Positions 1 through 11,676 of a DNA stretch of 64,000 nucleotides are shown here, one piece after another; the first letter of the stretch is position 1, and each line of letters begins with the position of its first letter. A program made the position numbers and the translations under genes. The notes beneath the pieces were generated by a model. The model did not search any database. It was not told where the DNA came from and worked only from the letters and a program-made list of their open reading frames with translations. This DNA comes from Mugil cephalus. Its lineage: Eukaryota; Chordata; Actinopteri; Mugiliformes; Mugilidae. The stretch spans positions 20,471,501 through 20,535,500 of the forward strand of contig NC_061771.1 in the NCBI RefSeq assembly GCF_022458985.1, written 5' to 3'.

Positions 1-300
1 TGTAAAGCACTATGTCTCGGCTGTAGCTGTTGTTTGTAAAAATAAAGTTGAGTTGAACTGAGTTGAGATGTTTAATTCACTACAACACATACAAAGAACC
101 ACGCAGGTGAACATTTTTACAGTCGAACATTATTTCAATCGGTGAACTTTTTGACAAAGTAGAACGACAACATGTTAGTTTTGAGTGTATGGAGTAGAGG
201 TCAGCTGTGTGGCTGTCAGGGAAGTGGTCACCCCCTCAGTTGCATTCACAAAACAGGCCCTTAACTCATTCACTTTGAGCTCAGCTTCAGTCAACATTTC
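1..300. other. Left-edge flank with a relic tail exon
   Basis: There is no intact gene here. The first 60 bases resemble a polyadenylated repeat end (an AATAAA followed by GTTGAGTTGA-type repeats), but I cannot name the family. Positions 186-232, read on the minus strand, resemble part of the tail exon of gene 1; that piece is listed separately. Confidence 0.4.
186..232 (-). pseudogene. Relic of a CD22-like cytoplasmic tail exon
   Basis: On the minus strand this short block translates as HFPDSHTADLYSIHS, which aligns with HFPENHTADLYSSIEIH in the tail exon of gene 1. Upstream in the same frame there is a stop and no acceptor comparable to that of gene 1. No juxtamembrane or transmembrane exon was found between here and gene 1. 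It is best read as the decayed end of another array member, so the array probably once extended further left. Confidence 0.45.
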
Positions 301-1579
301 TTGGCAGCCTCAAAAACCAATGTTTTTCTCTATATTCTCAAAAACTTGGGCAAACTAGTGGTGAAGCTTCATGAGGGTTATGTGTATGTGTTTTGTAGTA
401 GACTACTACTGAATTGGACCAACACGTGTTTCTGTTATTCTGACAACCACATGTTACTACTGGTCAGTCATAAATTGTTATTTGTCCTTCTAGAAGTACC
501 TTTGTGATAATGGGGTAATGAGTGGGAAACTATGGGGCTGCAGCTGCTGCAGGGCGCACACCTGTCCTTCATCGGCTCATCACCACAAAGTTTAAATTCA
601 CCCGCTCTCTACTCACTCATTGCCAGATTTTTGAAAGATGTGATTTTCCTCCGGTGCTTTTGTTTTTTCACTCTCCTGGAAAATAAGAGAACAGAGCGCT
701 TTAAAAGTAACTGCTATTAATAATTTGTTTTAGTAAGAGTGGTGGACAGAGCACAACAACCAGTGCTAAATAACACAGTGGTAAAATTGCACTTTTTTTT
801 TTAAAGAAATTCCAAGTTGCTCATACAATGTACTTTTGCACTATTCTTTGAACTAAAACAAAGGGAAACATCTGGACTTCTCTTTATTCTGCTATAATCT
901 TACAGAGTTCAAATTGGGCAATATGTGGCCCCTGAACTGAAATGAGTTTACTACCCTTGGCCTTAGTCATATTTGAACGTTTTTGGACAACAAAAAAAAA
1001 AACACATAATTTTTAGTGAGTACATTGGCTTTTTTTTTTAATTTATCGATATTGAAACAGTAAGTGAAATGCTTAAATGGAACGCACCGTTAAGAAAAGC
1101 AGGGCTTTCTGTCTGTGTACGGCCTTTAATCTGAAAAGCTTACAGGAAGTTTTTAGTTTCTGTAAACAGAAGTAATGTTTGAGAGGTTGAGTATAGCAGA
1201 AAGACGCTTTGTAATAAACAGCACTAAAATTATTAAAAAATTATTATTGTAAAACACTTAAACTTGTGGGAAATATAGATGTATAGAGAACTGAGGATTC
1301 GCTAAAGATGTAAAGAGTGCTAATGAAGGCAATCTGGTTGAAAGTTTGGCATTGCCTTAAACTAACCTTTCACCCTCCTAAAATAATGGCCTATGTATTT
1401 ATTTTTTTTTTTGACTAAATTATTTTTAAAAAATATATATTTTTTTATTTTCACCTGCAAAAAAAAAAAAAACCTTGAGCCATTATTTTAAGAGGATGTC
1501 GACATGTTTCCTTTTGTTCTCATGCAGCTTAATAGTTGCTCCTCCTGTTATCACTGTTGCAATCACTGTTGTCCAGTGT
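301..1579. other. Gene-free AT-rich stretch
   Basis: This is 3' flank of gene 1, rich in A/T runs (for example 1390-1475). Short open frames exist on both strands, but none has splice sites, domain motifs or a counterpart elsewhere in the array. I see no gene and no recognisable mobile element. Confidence 0.5.
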
Positions 1580-3869
1580 TTAGTTTGAAGGGTGTATCTC
1601 GATGCTGGAGTAGAGGTCGGCTGTGTGGTTCTCGGGGAAGTGGAGTCTGTTGTACTGATGTCCATCCTGCTCTGCTGAATGAGCTGAGTCGTTCTCATAC
1701 AAGTGATCACTGTTCATCTGAGGAGACAGAACAGAAATAACACTACGTCACAGCCTGCTGCTCAGCCTCACTTTTCAGAACTGTGGTCAGGTGTTGTCAC
1801 GCCAGCGTTTACCAGGTTACCCTTTAAATACTCTGATGTAGTGGCTCATTACAACACCATTCCGTGAATATAACCAGCTCTGTTTGATGTGGTTAAAACG
1901 TGCGTATTCATCAGTGTACAGGTTACAGGAATTTAGGATTAAGGTGAGACATGAAAACGGCACAAGTTGAAGTTTCTGTCCTGACGCAGAATAACTGATT
2001 ATTTAATCTGAATAGAAGCGAGACGGATGAAGGTGAAGTTTTTTTCTAAGGCAGCATCATTGGTTGAATCCTGTTTTGTACCTGCATGCTGTCTGGTGAT
2101 TCTGCTCTTGTAGATTGACTGGAAGGCTTCTTCTTTCTGATTTAAAAACATCAATAAATACACGAATGAGTGACTGATTTCAAATCAGAGTTTGAATGTC
2201 AATACTTCAAAAAAAAAAAAAAAAAAAAAAAAAAGGCACTGTGTTTTTCACCTAATTTTCAAGCAGATACAGACGGGGATTACGAGCAGGGGAGCAACTA
2301 CTGCAGCAGCTGTCATCGTGCCTGTCTGTCTTTGGACACTGAGAGTCGAATCACTGGAGCAGATCTTTTTAGCGCCAGTTCTCACACAACAGTTGTAGCT
2401 TCCTGCATTGTGACTGCTGACTGGATCTAGAAACACGTGTCTGTTTTGGCCGCGTGGAAGGATTAGACGTCGACCGTTCGAATACCACGTGTAGACTGTG
2501 TCACCACGGAGAGGACAGCTGGTCTTGCAGGTGAGCGTGGCTCTCTGACCTTCTGTCACCACCGCAGGCTGCAACTGCGCTTCGAGGTCTGAGAGATTGT
2601 TGGAGACATTGTCGAAGCGTCAATAAAGCTGAAAATGAATTCTTGGTAAATGCCAAAAAGCTAATTTTCTGTTTCTTTAGAAAACACACAAGGAAACATT
2701 ATAACCAGCGCCGTCAAACGATTCACATTTTGAATCGGATTAATCTTATTAACGATGTTGCTGCAACTGTGAGCAGTCTCTCACACGGAGATGTGGATGC
2801 AGGAGTGGTGAGATATTTGCAAGGGAGCATTGTCAGTCTGTCTTTGTCTCGGTTTGACACATGCTGGGTGACGTCGTAGCTGAGCTAAGGTATGCTTTGT
2901 GTTAAAATGGTATTATAAGCCGACAGTGCTTCTGTGAAAAGAAAACTCCTTTCTGCAGAGTGTGCATGATACTTATGTCGGTCAACTTTTCTGACTTGTT
3001 TTTGTTTTAGCTCAAATTTCCTATGGAGAGGGCCACCGTGCTGTTTAGTGTCTTCCATCTTTAGCTGTTGGTTGTGTGCATTTGTTCATGCGCAATGCTA
3101 AATCTCCCTGGACGAACTGCCTGAAATGCGCTGCCGGAGACATTCAGAGTCATTCTGCGCCGCAGATGGGTTGATTTGAATTTTTAATCAGATTAATCAT
3201 AGTGATGGATTCATTTTGACAGCCCTAATTATAACCCGTTATAACAGTCCATAACATCCACAGTTTATAAAGCAGTAATTATTAAGACCCTTAGTACCTG
3301 AAACAATGAGCTGAACTGCATTTTGCCAGCAGAGCTCTAGGTCTTTGCAATCGTCGCAGCAGTGGTAAATATTTGCATCTTCCATTCTCAGGTCATTGAT
3401 GGTTAGAGGGGCGAGAAATTCTTTAGACACGTTGAATCTCGTGTGAGTTTCATCTGCAGGGAGCTCATTCCAGACACAACCGTGGCCATCATAATGTACA
3501 GTGTGCCACTGCCTGTTCGAGCAGCCATATCCAATCAAGCAGGGCAGACGCACTGAAGAACCTCTCAAGGCACAGATAGTCGTCCCTGCTCCATTCACCC
3601 CTTAAATAGAAGCTTTCATTAGCAAACGGTTATTACATATTATTTTAACCAGCGATGTGTAGTCATAAGAAGTTGATTTCTAAGTTTCTATCAACAAACT
3701 GTTCATCCTATTAAGCATTTGCACTGTGTGGTCACATGTAATTTTACTAAAATCATTTTTAGCAGCAACTTGCAGTTAATTATTATTTTATAAGTAGATA
3801 TAAACAGTGAGTCATACCTGAGATGTACAAGACCAAACTCAATATACCTCCAGCTCCTGTCAGTAACAT
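1580..3869 (-). CDS. CD22-like Ig receptor, gene 1 (one V+C2 module)
   Basis: A five-exon type I membrane receptor. Exons from 5' to 3' are: leader 3818-3869 (MLLTGAGGILSLVLYIS), V domain 3298-3600, C2 plus transmembrane 2252-2588, juxtamembrane 2082-2136 and tail 1580-1717. Together they encode about 294 residues. All exons are flanked by AG/GT and the reading frame stays open through every joint. The V domain has the canonical Cys pair (VRLPC and YHCC) and a Trp (RQWHT). The C2 domain shows LTCKTSC, YTWYSNG and DPVSSHNAGSYNCC, the pattern of teleost CD22-like domains. The tail contains LYEND, QYNRL and DLYSSI, which are tyrosine signals but not strict ITIMs. It is much shorter than genes 2-7. 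The ligand is unknown; naming it CD22-like rests on remembered family motifs. Confidence 0.75.
2706..3227. mobile_element. Non-autonomous hAT element in an intron of gene 1
   Basis: The ends are imperfect inverted repeats: CAGCGCCGTCAAACGATT on the left, and TAGGGCTGTCAAAATGAAT as the reverse complement of the right end. The element is flanked by a perfect 8-bp duplication, ATTATAAC, at 2698-2705 and 3228-3235. It is 522 bp long with no transposase frame. The 8-bp duplication and the terminal sequence fit the hAT superfamily. It lies between the V and C2 exons. Confidence 0.8.
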
Positions 3870-4135
3870 GGCTGTTGTAATCCTTCTTTGTTTTAACCTT
3901 ATCTCTAACTAGAGGACGACTTGTCAGTAGGAGTGCTGCCGCCAGACTATTTGCAACAAAAAAAAACATCACTTCCTTCCTCATACAGAGTTATTCATTA
4001 TTTTTAGCCAAAGGGAAACTCAAGTGAAGTATTCCTGGTATGTGGTTTGATGATGCCCTGCTTGAATCAAGAGTTTCTTCTTCTTAAGAGGTCTGACCAA
4101 GCTCCTATTAATATGTGGCGTGCATTTGTGCGTTA

Positions 4136-4218
4136 CACTCCACACCCACGCACCCAAACGCACGCACACACCCACGGACGCACGCACACGCGGGCCACAC
4201 ACATACACACCTGCACAC
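4136..4218. repeat. CA-rich simple repeat
   Basis: An impure CACA/CGCA microsatellite of about 80 bases, mixing CACGCACC, ACGCACAC and CACACACA units. Confidence 0.8.
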
Positions 4219-4296
4219 GGGTTATGTTATGACAGTTACAGACACACTCAGGAAGAGTAGTAGGATGTACAAACATGGCTACATCACAACAACGCA

Positions 4297-4452
4297 GGCT
4301 AACTGTGCTAACCGTATGCTAACTGTGCGACATGTGGGTTAACTGTACTAAATGGAGGCTAACTATGCTAACTGTAAGTTAACTGTGCTAAATGTGGGTT
4401 AAGTGTGCTAACTGTAAGCTAATTGTGCTAAATGTAGGCTAACTGCGCTAAC
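4297..4452. repeat. Minisatellite with GCTAACTGTGCTAA-type unit
   Basis: Repeated units of the type GGCTAACTGTGCTAAATGT, about 18-22 bases each, occur roughly eight times with substitutions and small length changes. No comparable array occurs elsewhere in the window. Confidence 0.75.
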
Positions 4453-4588
4453 TCCCATGTTGACAGAGACGGTACCCCCAGCATTAGCCCCCCTGTAGCC
4501 CTTTCAAAATTTCCCAGAGGGAATATTCTACTATTAAATTACAATTGTGGGTAGTATCCTTGAGATAGCTTAAAACATTTATTCTGAA

Positions 4589-5063
4589 CAGGGCTGGGTG
4601 GTATACCGGTTCATACCAAATACCTTAATGTTTTTCTGTTATGAATTTTTAATATACCGTCATACCGCTGTGTTTGATCACACAGCGTTTGGAACGCTGC
4701 ACTGTGAGACATCAGACCGGACCATTTTCAGTGCAGCCCTTTTAAGCACGTATGGTGCTGCTGGTCACTGTGAGGCGTGGTAAAGATGGAAAGGTCCAAA
4801 AAATGAAGGGGCAGAACAAAAAGAGTGGTTTGTTTGTTTGTTTTTAGGGTGACCAGACGTCCCCGAATTCTGGGGACAGTAAATTAAAAAAAAAAAAAAA
4901 ATGCGCACAGACTACAGTCATTATGGTAGCTGTTCACACTGCTATTGACATTGCAGACATTGCAGTTTAAATATGTTTAAATACGTCAAAATAAGTGAAA
5001 GCTTAATTGTCCCTGTTTCTTCATTACCATGATACACATTTTGGGTCATACCGCCCAACCCTA
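4589..5063. mobile_element. hAT-like MITE
   Basis: The ends pair as inverted repeats: CAGGGCTGGGTGGTATACCG on the left and TTAGGGTTGGGCGGTATGAC as the reverse complement of the right. Internally there are further ATACCG motifs. No transposase frame is visible. The flanking 8-mers ATTCTGAA and ATTAAAAA match at only five positions, so the target duplication is weak and the exact ends are uncertain. Confidence 0.6.
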
Positions 5064-5491
5064 ATTAAAAATAGCTGTTTATTTCATATTTTTTTGAACA
5101 TCGTAACATTACAAGAATGTGCTTCCATCTCTTATTGAGCTTCTGTTTTTTCAATTGCTGCGTCTTCACCACTTCAGACATGACTCAACACTTGACACAG
5201 ACTTTATGGGTTGTGACTCACACGGCATCTGAAAAGCAAAGCTTCCTCTTGTTCTAAATCATCTGGATTTCTAACCAATATGACTAAACAACATGCCATG
5301 TCATCTAGCATTGCAGCTCATGATCTTGGCAAACAAAGTGAAGCTGACGAGATGAAAGTTGATACATGGAACAGGTGCAGGGTCTAACAATGTTTTATGA
5401 AGGGTACAGCATAGAAAAGGTGGTTTCACTCGGTATACCATTTAAAGAGAGAGTAAGGAGAGTCTGCATCCTGTGTTACGACAACAGCCAG
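5064..5491. other. 3' flank of gene 2
   Basis: No gene or mobile element was recognised. It presumably holds the 3' untranslated region of gene 2, which is transcribed leftwards. Confidence 0.4.
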
Positions 5492-8400
5492 TCACTCTGC
5501 GCTTCTTTCATGTCTAAATTTGACAACAGCATACTGAGTGTGCTCCTGTTCTCTGGTCTGATCTGGTTGCACAGTGGAATAATGAGGATCTGTGTGGTTT
5601 CTGCAGAAGTAGACTGTGCCATAGTGTAGTTCAGCATCCTATGTTGGAGGAGCAGAGATAACATAACGTTATACTGCATTTAAAAGTTTGACTCTTTCAA
5701 CAAAATTATAGAAAAATAATAGACTTTTCTAATGCATCGGTAGGTTGTTTAAGCTGTCATCTTTACCTGGTCAGTGTTGTCTGATGTTTGAGATGTTGGA
5801 GATTGTCTGGAAGTCCTCTTTTTTCTGGTTACACAATTGAATACACATCAAAATAATATGTGATTTTACCAGAGACATGATATTGTTTCTTTGAAACAAA
5901 GTAGAGCATTTCTCACCTCGTCATCAACAAGGCAGTGACGACCAAAACAACCAGGAAAACAGCCTTGACACCTACAGCTATTGCTGATATCCATTGTTCT
6001 AATGCACTGATGACGATGAGAGTCTGTGGAGCTGACTCGAAGTCGTGAGTTTTGACTGAGCATGAGTAGCTTCCTGCATCCTGACTGCTGACTGGATCTA
6101 GAAGCAGGTGTTTGCTTTGGTTGTGTGTCAGGTTCAGAGGTCGACCGTTCAAGAACCAAATGTAGTTTGTCAGAGGACAGCTGGTCCTGCAGGTCAGTGA
6201 GACTCTCCGACCCTCTGTCACCACTGCAGAGGGAGCAATCTCCACTTTCAGATCTGAAAGCGTAACAGTAATCAGTCAGTAATTGTGAACAAACTGTCCA
6301 AACACCAGGGAGATGAGCTAGTCCTAAACTATAGCAGAGATAACCGAGGCTGGGCAACAGACAGAGACACTTTAGTCTTTAGTCTAATCTAGTCTTTAGT
6401 TTTTTTAGACATTAATGAATGAACATATTTCTATGAGGAGCCAAGATATTCATCTTATGTTGAAAATCCATTGTAAGGTTTACCTGTGACAACCAAAGTG
6501 ACTCCAGGAACATCATCACGTTTCCTTTCTTCATCATCTCCCTGGAGTCTGAATTTATATTCTGCTGAGTCCTTCTTCTTCAGGTTTTTAATTGTCAGGA
6601 CGTGTTGGTTCTTCATGTTGTCATGAAACACCACACGATCTGCATCCTCAATCAGCTGCTCACCACTTGTTTCTACTTTATACCATGATTTAGACTTTGG
6701 CTTCTTGTTGCGGGGATGGGAGTATTCACTGGAAATGTTCACTGAAGATCCTTTCAGAGCACATATTCTCCTGCTGATATAATTCACATTCCAGCAGTCT
6801 TCATCCATAATACCTGAAATACACAGACATAAAGTCAAGGTATGGCACATTATTTTGAGTTAAAAGGCATCAGTGCAGTAGTAACAAAAATAACATTTAT
6901 AAATCAAATCTAGATAAACACCAATCAGCAATCACGTCCTGCAGGTCACATCAGTTGCTGAAACAAAATTAACCACAATGCAAACTGCTAGTTTTGTTTG
7001 TTGCATTGTTCTTCTGGTTGGAAACAGGCTGTTTTATTAAATGATATTTACAGGTAATTGGATGATCTTTCAAGTCAACGGAACGTATAGCACTAGAGCA
7101 CCAAAGATGTATCACGACGATCAAGAAAGTAGTCCATGTAGCTCGCTATGCTGTTTGCTTTTGTTATGTGCTGTACTGTTGCTATGTAGCGGGTAGACTT
7201 TTACATCTTTTACATTCTGGAGAGTGCAGTTTAATTCAAGGGAGGCCAACATGTCTGTCTTTTTTTTCATTTAGGTTCTTTTTCACTACCTGTTTCTTTT
7301 CTCCTCATAATGCCCTTTTCCCTATTAAGTTGAACTATGCGAGACTGAGTTATAGCTTGATACTGACTGAGATGTAACCCCTGTCAACAAATGAAAGCCA
7401 AGCTGAATAAACACCATCTGATCTGATGCTGATGTTAGAACATTATTTACATTATTTTCTTTGTTTATTTCTTCTCTAAAACCAGAGATAAAAGTGTTCA
7501 GACTCACAGACATAGAAAGAGAGCAGATCCTTGAGGCCTGGCACGGTGCATGCAAATCTTTCATCAGATTGACCAAAAACAGTGAGGTGTTGACTTCCTA
7601 TTTGCCTGTACAAGTATCCACCTCTGTACCACATGTAGGCAATGTGGGAGTCAGTCCGAGGACAGGTGATGCTGCAGGTGAGTGTGACCTGGGTCCATGT
7701 CAATGTCTTTTTAACAAATACCTCTGTAAGAACACACTTTGATTAGTTACTGTACCATCACAGAGTATCTCATAATGTTCGGTTTAATACCTTGGCTTGA
7801 AAAAAAACAAGCAAAAAAAATGAAGTAGTAACAAGACAGAGTTATTCCTGGAGAAAGTGTAGTGTCCTGCTCTGCTAAAAAGCTAATGCCTACACAAAAA
7901 AACGTTAAAATCTGAGGTTTAAGGAAACTCCACCTCTGGGATATGTGATGGAGCAGGACTCATCTATTGACGTCTGCTGATACGAACACATCCTTCCTTT
8001 AGCGTAGGTCACACTGAAGCAGGTCGGAGTGACCGAATCTAGAAAATAAAGAGATTTAGTTTCTAAATTATTACCTCACTGATTGGGTTACTCGATAAAC
8101 ATTGTGACTCACCCACTGAGACTTCAGGAGCTCTGAGATCCTCGTAGCCTTTGACAGCACAGGAGTATGTGGCTGCTTCCTCACTGCTGACCAGCTCTTG
8201 GTACCAGGGAGACCAGTCCTCATAGAGAAACTCTCTGTTCTTGTACCAGATGTAGGCTGCAGGGTTTTCAGTCAGAGGACAACTGGTGCTACACATCAGC
8301 ATCACTGTCTGTCCCTCTGTGGCAGGAATCACCTTTACCTGCAGGTCTGGATTCACGACGAATAAAATTCAAGTTTTTGTGCAGAGATGTTGTTGTACTA

Positions 8401-8945
8401 GAAACTAAATGTCGGACGCGTTACCTGCGACACGGAGTTCGATGCTACTGGATCTGCAGTCAGCAGGGTAGTCTGCATTCTGTCTGCAGCAGTAACTGTT
8501 CTCATCAGCTTCACTTAGATTTTTGATTGTTAAAGTTGGAGGATCCGCTTCAGAAATGTACGTTACACGGTTTCCATGCGCAGAGATCTCAGTCTGAACA
8601 TACTTGGAGTTATTCTTGTGTACAGTGTACCATTTCTTACTGCCGGTGTGATGTCGAGCTGAGCAGGGCAGAACCACTGGAGAACCTTTTAAGGCGCAGA
8701 TTCTGTTTTGCTGTCCATTGACCCCTTTAACAAAATGTCCCATCAGTAAACATGTTTGAATATATCTCTATATTGATCACAAAATAATTACAGTATTTCT
8801 TTTTTACAGTGACATATAGTTTTTGAGTTTATCTTTAAACTGTAAGAAAATATGTTTTCAGTTTATGATGTAGAAAAGCATAAATATTACCTGAGATGTA
8901 CACAATGAAACACAGAAATATACGTCCGTTTTCTGCCCAAAACAT
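5492..8945 (-). CDS. CD22-like Ig receptor with ITIM-like tail, gene 2
   Basis: Nine exons: leader 8891-8945, V1 8425-8724, C2a 8113-8346, half-V mini-exon 7934-8038, C2b 7508-7723, V2 6484-6813, C2c+transmembrane 5917-6253, juxtamembrane 5767-5824 and tail 5492-5638. They encode about 593 residues in an open frame. V1 and the C2 domains keep B- and F-strand cysteines (VVLPC/YCC, LMCSTSC/YSCAV). V2 has NISSEY and EYKFRLQ instead. The transmembrane segment is hydrophobic (VFLVVLVVTALLM). The tail carries LHYGTV (ITIM consensus), PHYSTV and TQYAVV (fits ITSM TxYxxV), so an inhibitory SHP-recruiting role is inferred. The mini-exon donor (AGAG|GTGGAG) is weaker than in the other copies. It is the most divergent full-length member and shares its leader and promoter sequence with the orphan leader exons further right. 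Confidence 0.78.
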
Positions 8946-10102
8946 GACTGTAGTCCAGTTCACTTTGGCAGAACGAAGAGTGTGAAGGAAAGAAGTGATG
9001 TTTGGTTAACAGTCACTGACTTGTCAGCTTTGAAACCAAAACCTGAAAACTTCCTCACAAATGTTTCTTTTTACCTACATGAGCTCACTTCTTGTATTTT
9101 TTGTTGTGGCTGATCTGTGTGTGTGATAATGATGATTTTATTTCATTTACTTTGTTTAACTGCACAATATATTCATGAACAGTCCGACTGTCTATGATGT
9201 TATAAAACTGTAAGTTCCTGTTTTGTTTCTGCTGAAAACATGAATCATTCTTTAACAAAGAAGAATCTTTACCTCAGACTATTTCATTAGCCCAGTAACT
9301 ACATACAAGAACAAACACTGTAAAGTTAATGTGCAGTTTCTCTACTGTATATTACTGTATCATATTAGTATTTTAGCTCCATGTAAGACTGTAATAGGTT
9401 AAATTTTGCAAATAAAAAACAAATCACAGAGCAATCTTTTCAATCTTCTAGTTGTTCGTTGTCAGAAAAGTGTTGAAATTTGAAACATTATTGAAATATT
9501 TAGTTGAATTTAGTGTCTGTGTCTCAAAAATCATGGTTGCTTTCATTAATGTGGGTAAATGTTTTTATTATCTGAACTTTGGGTAGAGTCACGCAACCTC
9601 AAAAAGACCTTGTGTGTTCGATTAAGCTCAGTCATATGTTTAAACTGTTTAAACTGTACTATATGTTATGGCATTACACTTCCACATTGGTCCCTCATAA
9701 ACAAGGAAATTGTGCTGCTAAAGAAGTTGAGCAACAAGTTTTTGCAATGCTGGTAGTTTAGTGTAGTTAGACATAGCTGAAAACATTACATGCACTTCTT
9801 CTCTTTAGGATTTATTTATTCTGGGTATTTATTTGATCAAATTTAACCTCAGATTTATTCATTTAAAAAATAAAAAATCTCAGTTTGGTTGAAAAAAGTT
9901 ATTAGTAGTTTGATAAACAACTTTATGGGATCAAAATGTAGTGGACTGCAAATTTGATTTTGATATGTAGCAAAAAAAAAAAAAGTCATTAATTTAATCT
10001 AACTGAAAGGTGAGAGACTCAAGAGACTCTTGAAATGTTTATAGCATCAAGATCAGCTTTGTTGTTAAACAGTTTCAACAATATCCATTTTTATGTTTAA
10101 AT
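8946..10102. other. 5' region of gene 2 and 3' flank of gene 3
   Basis: Sequence just above 8945 (GCAGAACGAAGAGTGTGAAG and following) is repeated next to the orphan leaders at 26.8, 40.7 and 54.2 kb, so it probably contains the gene 2 promoter. From about 9250 the sequence matches the 3'-flank unit of genes 4, 5, 7 and 8. At 9846-9853 (CCTCAGAT) it keeps the empty site of the BED-hAT found in those copies. No coding exon is seen. Confidence 0.55.
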
Positions 10103-11151
10103 TAGGGATGTCCGATATTGTCCAAATTCTTAATTTCCGATTCCGATACCAACCGATATGGTATACCGATATACACAGCCGGTTTTATTTATTTATTTAT
10201 TTATTTATTTTGTTGTTGTTGTTGTTTTTTCGCCCAGACTAATTTTAGGTCACACATCTCCTGTTGTGGAATTAACGCATCACCTACTTTTATACAGCCT
10301 TGACTAGATTAAAGTCCGGGTCTAGCCATTGAGCAGTCAAGCCCAGCATACTAACCTGGCTAACGCTTGAAGACCAGATATCTGTAGTGAAGCTAATGGC
10401 TAACGTTACAGTATTGGAAATTAGCTTCTCGACGTGCCCATAAACAACACTGTACAACTCGGGGAGGCAAACATCCGAGAAATACTTGCGATTGGGCATG
10501 ACAAAGCGTGGCTCGAGAAACTCCACAAGTTGCTGAATCCGGCGTCTTGCACGATGGAAAACGGCTGATTATCCAATGGGATGCACTCCATGATTTTTTT
10601 TTTTTTTTTTTTTTTGGCTGATCCTCGTTGTATTTCATTTTTTTTTCTTCTGCTGACTCTTTGAGCGACACTTGCGTTGTTTTCTTCGAGGAGTCCTTTC
10701 CTCGCTTTTTCCCATTATTTTGCTGCAAAACACATCGTGTGCCTCGGGGTGGTTTTTCTTGATGTGAGAGATTAAATTTGAATGAGTAAGCCTTGCGCCC
10801 CCCTCCCCCTCGCATGACAACCGCCTTACAATCTTTACAAATTGCAAATCTGGTATCCGCAGGTGAAATGTAAAAAAAAAATTCCAGACCACAGACATTT
10901 TGTGTGCCAACGAGTGAGCAGGCAACCTGTTAGCCCCACTAGCTACACTCTGTTTGATAAGGTCATCAATCGTGCGCCGGTAAATGTCTCAGTGCCCCAC
11001 ACGCAGCAGCAGCAGGAGCAGCACAACCAGGGCATTATGTTATCTGTTTTCATTATCGGTGGTAAAACCGATAACGATATGAACAGATATTACAAAAATA
11101 GGCTAATATCGGCCGATATTATCGGTTGGCCGATATTATCGGACATCCCTA
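10103..11151 (-). mobile_element. hAT element with decayed BED-finger transposase
   Basis: The terminal inverted repeats are TAGGGATGTCCGATAT and its partner ATTATCGGACATCCCTA. The flanking duplication is GTTTAAAT at 10095-10102 and GTTTAAGT at 11152-11159 (7 of 8). Paralogous empty sites are present near 20314 and 60640. On the minus strand, fragments resemble a BED zinc finger (SNLISHIKKNHPE, about 10760-10800) and a hAT transposase core (AISFTTDIWSS, about 10380-10420). The frames are interrupted and the element is far shorter than an autonomous hAT, so it is an internally deleted, dead copy. Confidence 0.85.
10182..10230. repeat. TTTA/TGT simple repeat
   Basis: About seven TTTA units followed by TGT units, inside the hAT element. 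Confidence 0.7.
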
Positions 11152-11676
11152 GTTTAAGTCTTAATCCTCTACCACTTTAACCAACGTACCAATATAAAGG
11201 CTGTCTGTTTCTCAATAGCTGATGTGTATGTAAAACATTTTTTTGTCTTTCATTTGTTTTTTTTTTCTTTTATTAATGTTATACTTTAAATGATCACAAT
11301 AAAATATGCATACAAGCCAAAGCATGTTTCACTCTTAACACTGCAAATCTTTCTGGTCTTTTGACCTCTTCAAGTTTTTGCTGTGTGACATTTCATAAAT
11401 CAGTTTATATCAGCAATACTAAGACATTATTTCTGTCTATCTTTTTGGCAAAAGAAGCGAAATACATTTTTTAAAAAAAAAAAGCTGTCTCCTTTACTGA
11501 CAGATTTATCAATGCATGTTGCTTTCATCTGCAAAGCTCAGTCCTTTCCTGGGACTCCACGGTTGTTGTGCTAAAATAAGCTCCCTCAGGGTTTGTGTTG
11601 AGTCTAAAGCTGACAACAGTATAAGTGACTTGCTCCTCTCCCTTGAGCTGACGTGGCTGGATGTTATCCGTTGTTC
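11152..11676 (-). other. 3' untranslated region of gene 3
   Basis: On the minus strand, AATAAA at 11269-11274 lies about 400 bases downstream of the gene 3 stop codon. The same layout (stop, conserved 3' region, AATAAA) recurs below genes 4 (20411-20416), 5 (28776-28781) and others. This supports it as a genuine 3' untranslated region. Confidence 0.55.

Larger units (their letters stand above)
3870..4588. other. Intergenic region between genes 1 and 2, with simple repeats
   Basis: This is the upstream region of gene 1. No coding exon was recognised. It contains a CA-rich tract and a CTAACTGTG minisatellite, listed separately. Promoter elements could not be called with confidence. Confidence 0.5.

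Noticed and set aside
1504-1740. Plus-strand frame across the tail exon of gene 1.
   Set aside because: The minus strand has the acceptor, the tyrosine motifs and homology to other tails. The plus frame has no support.
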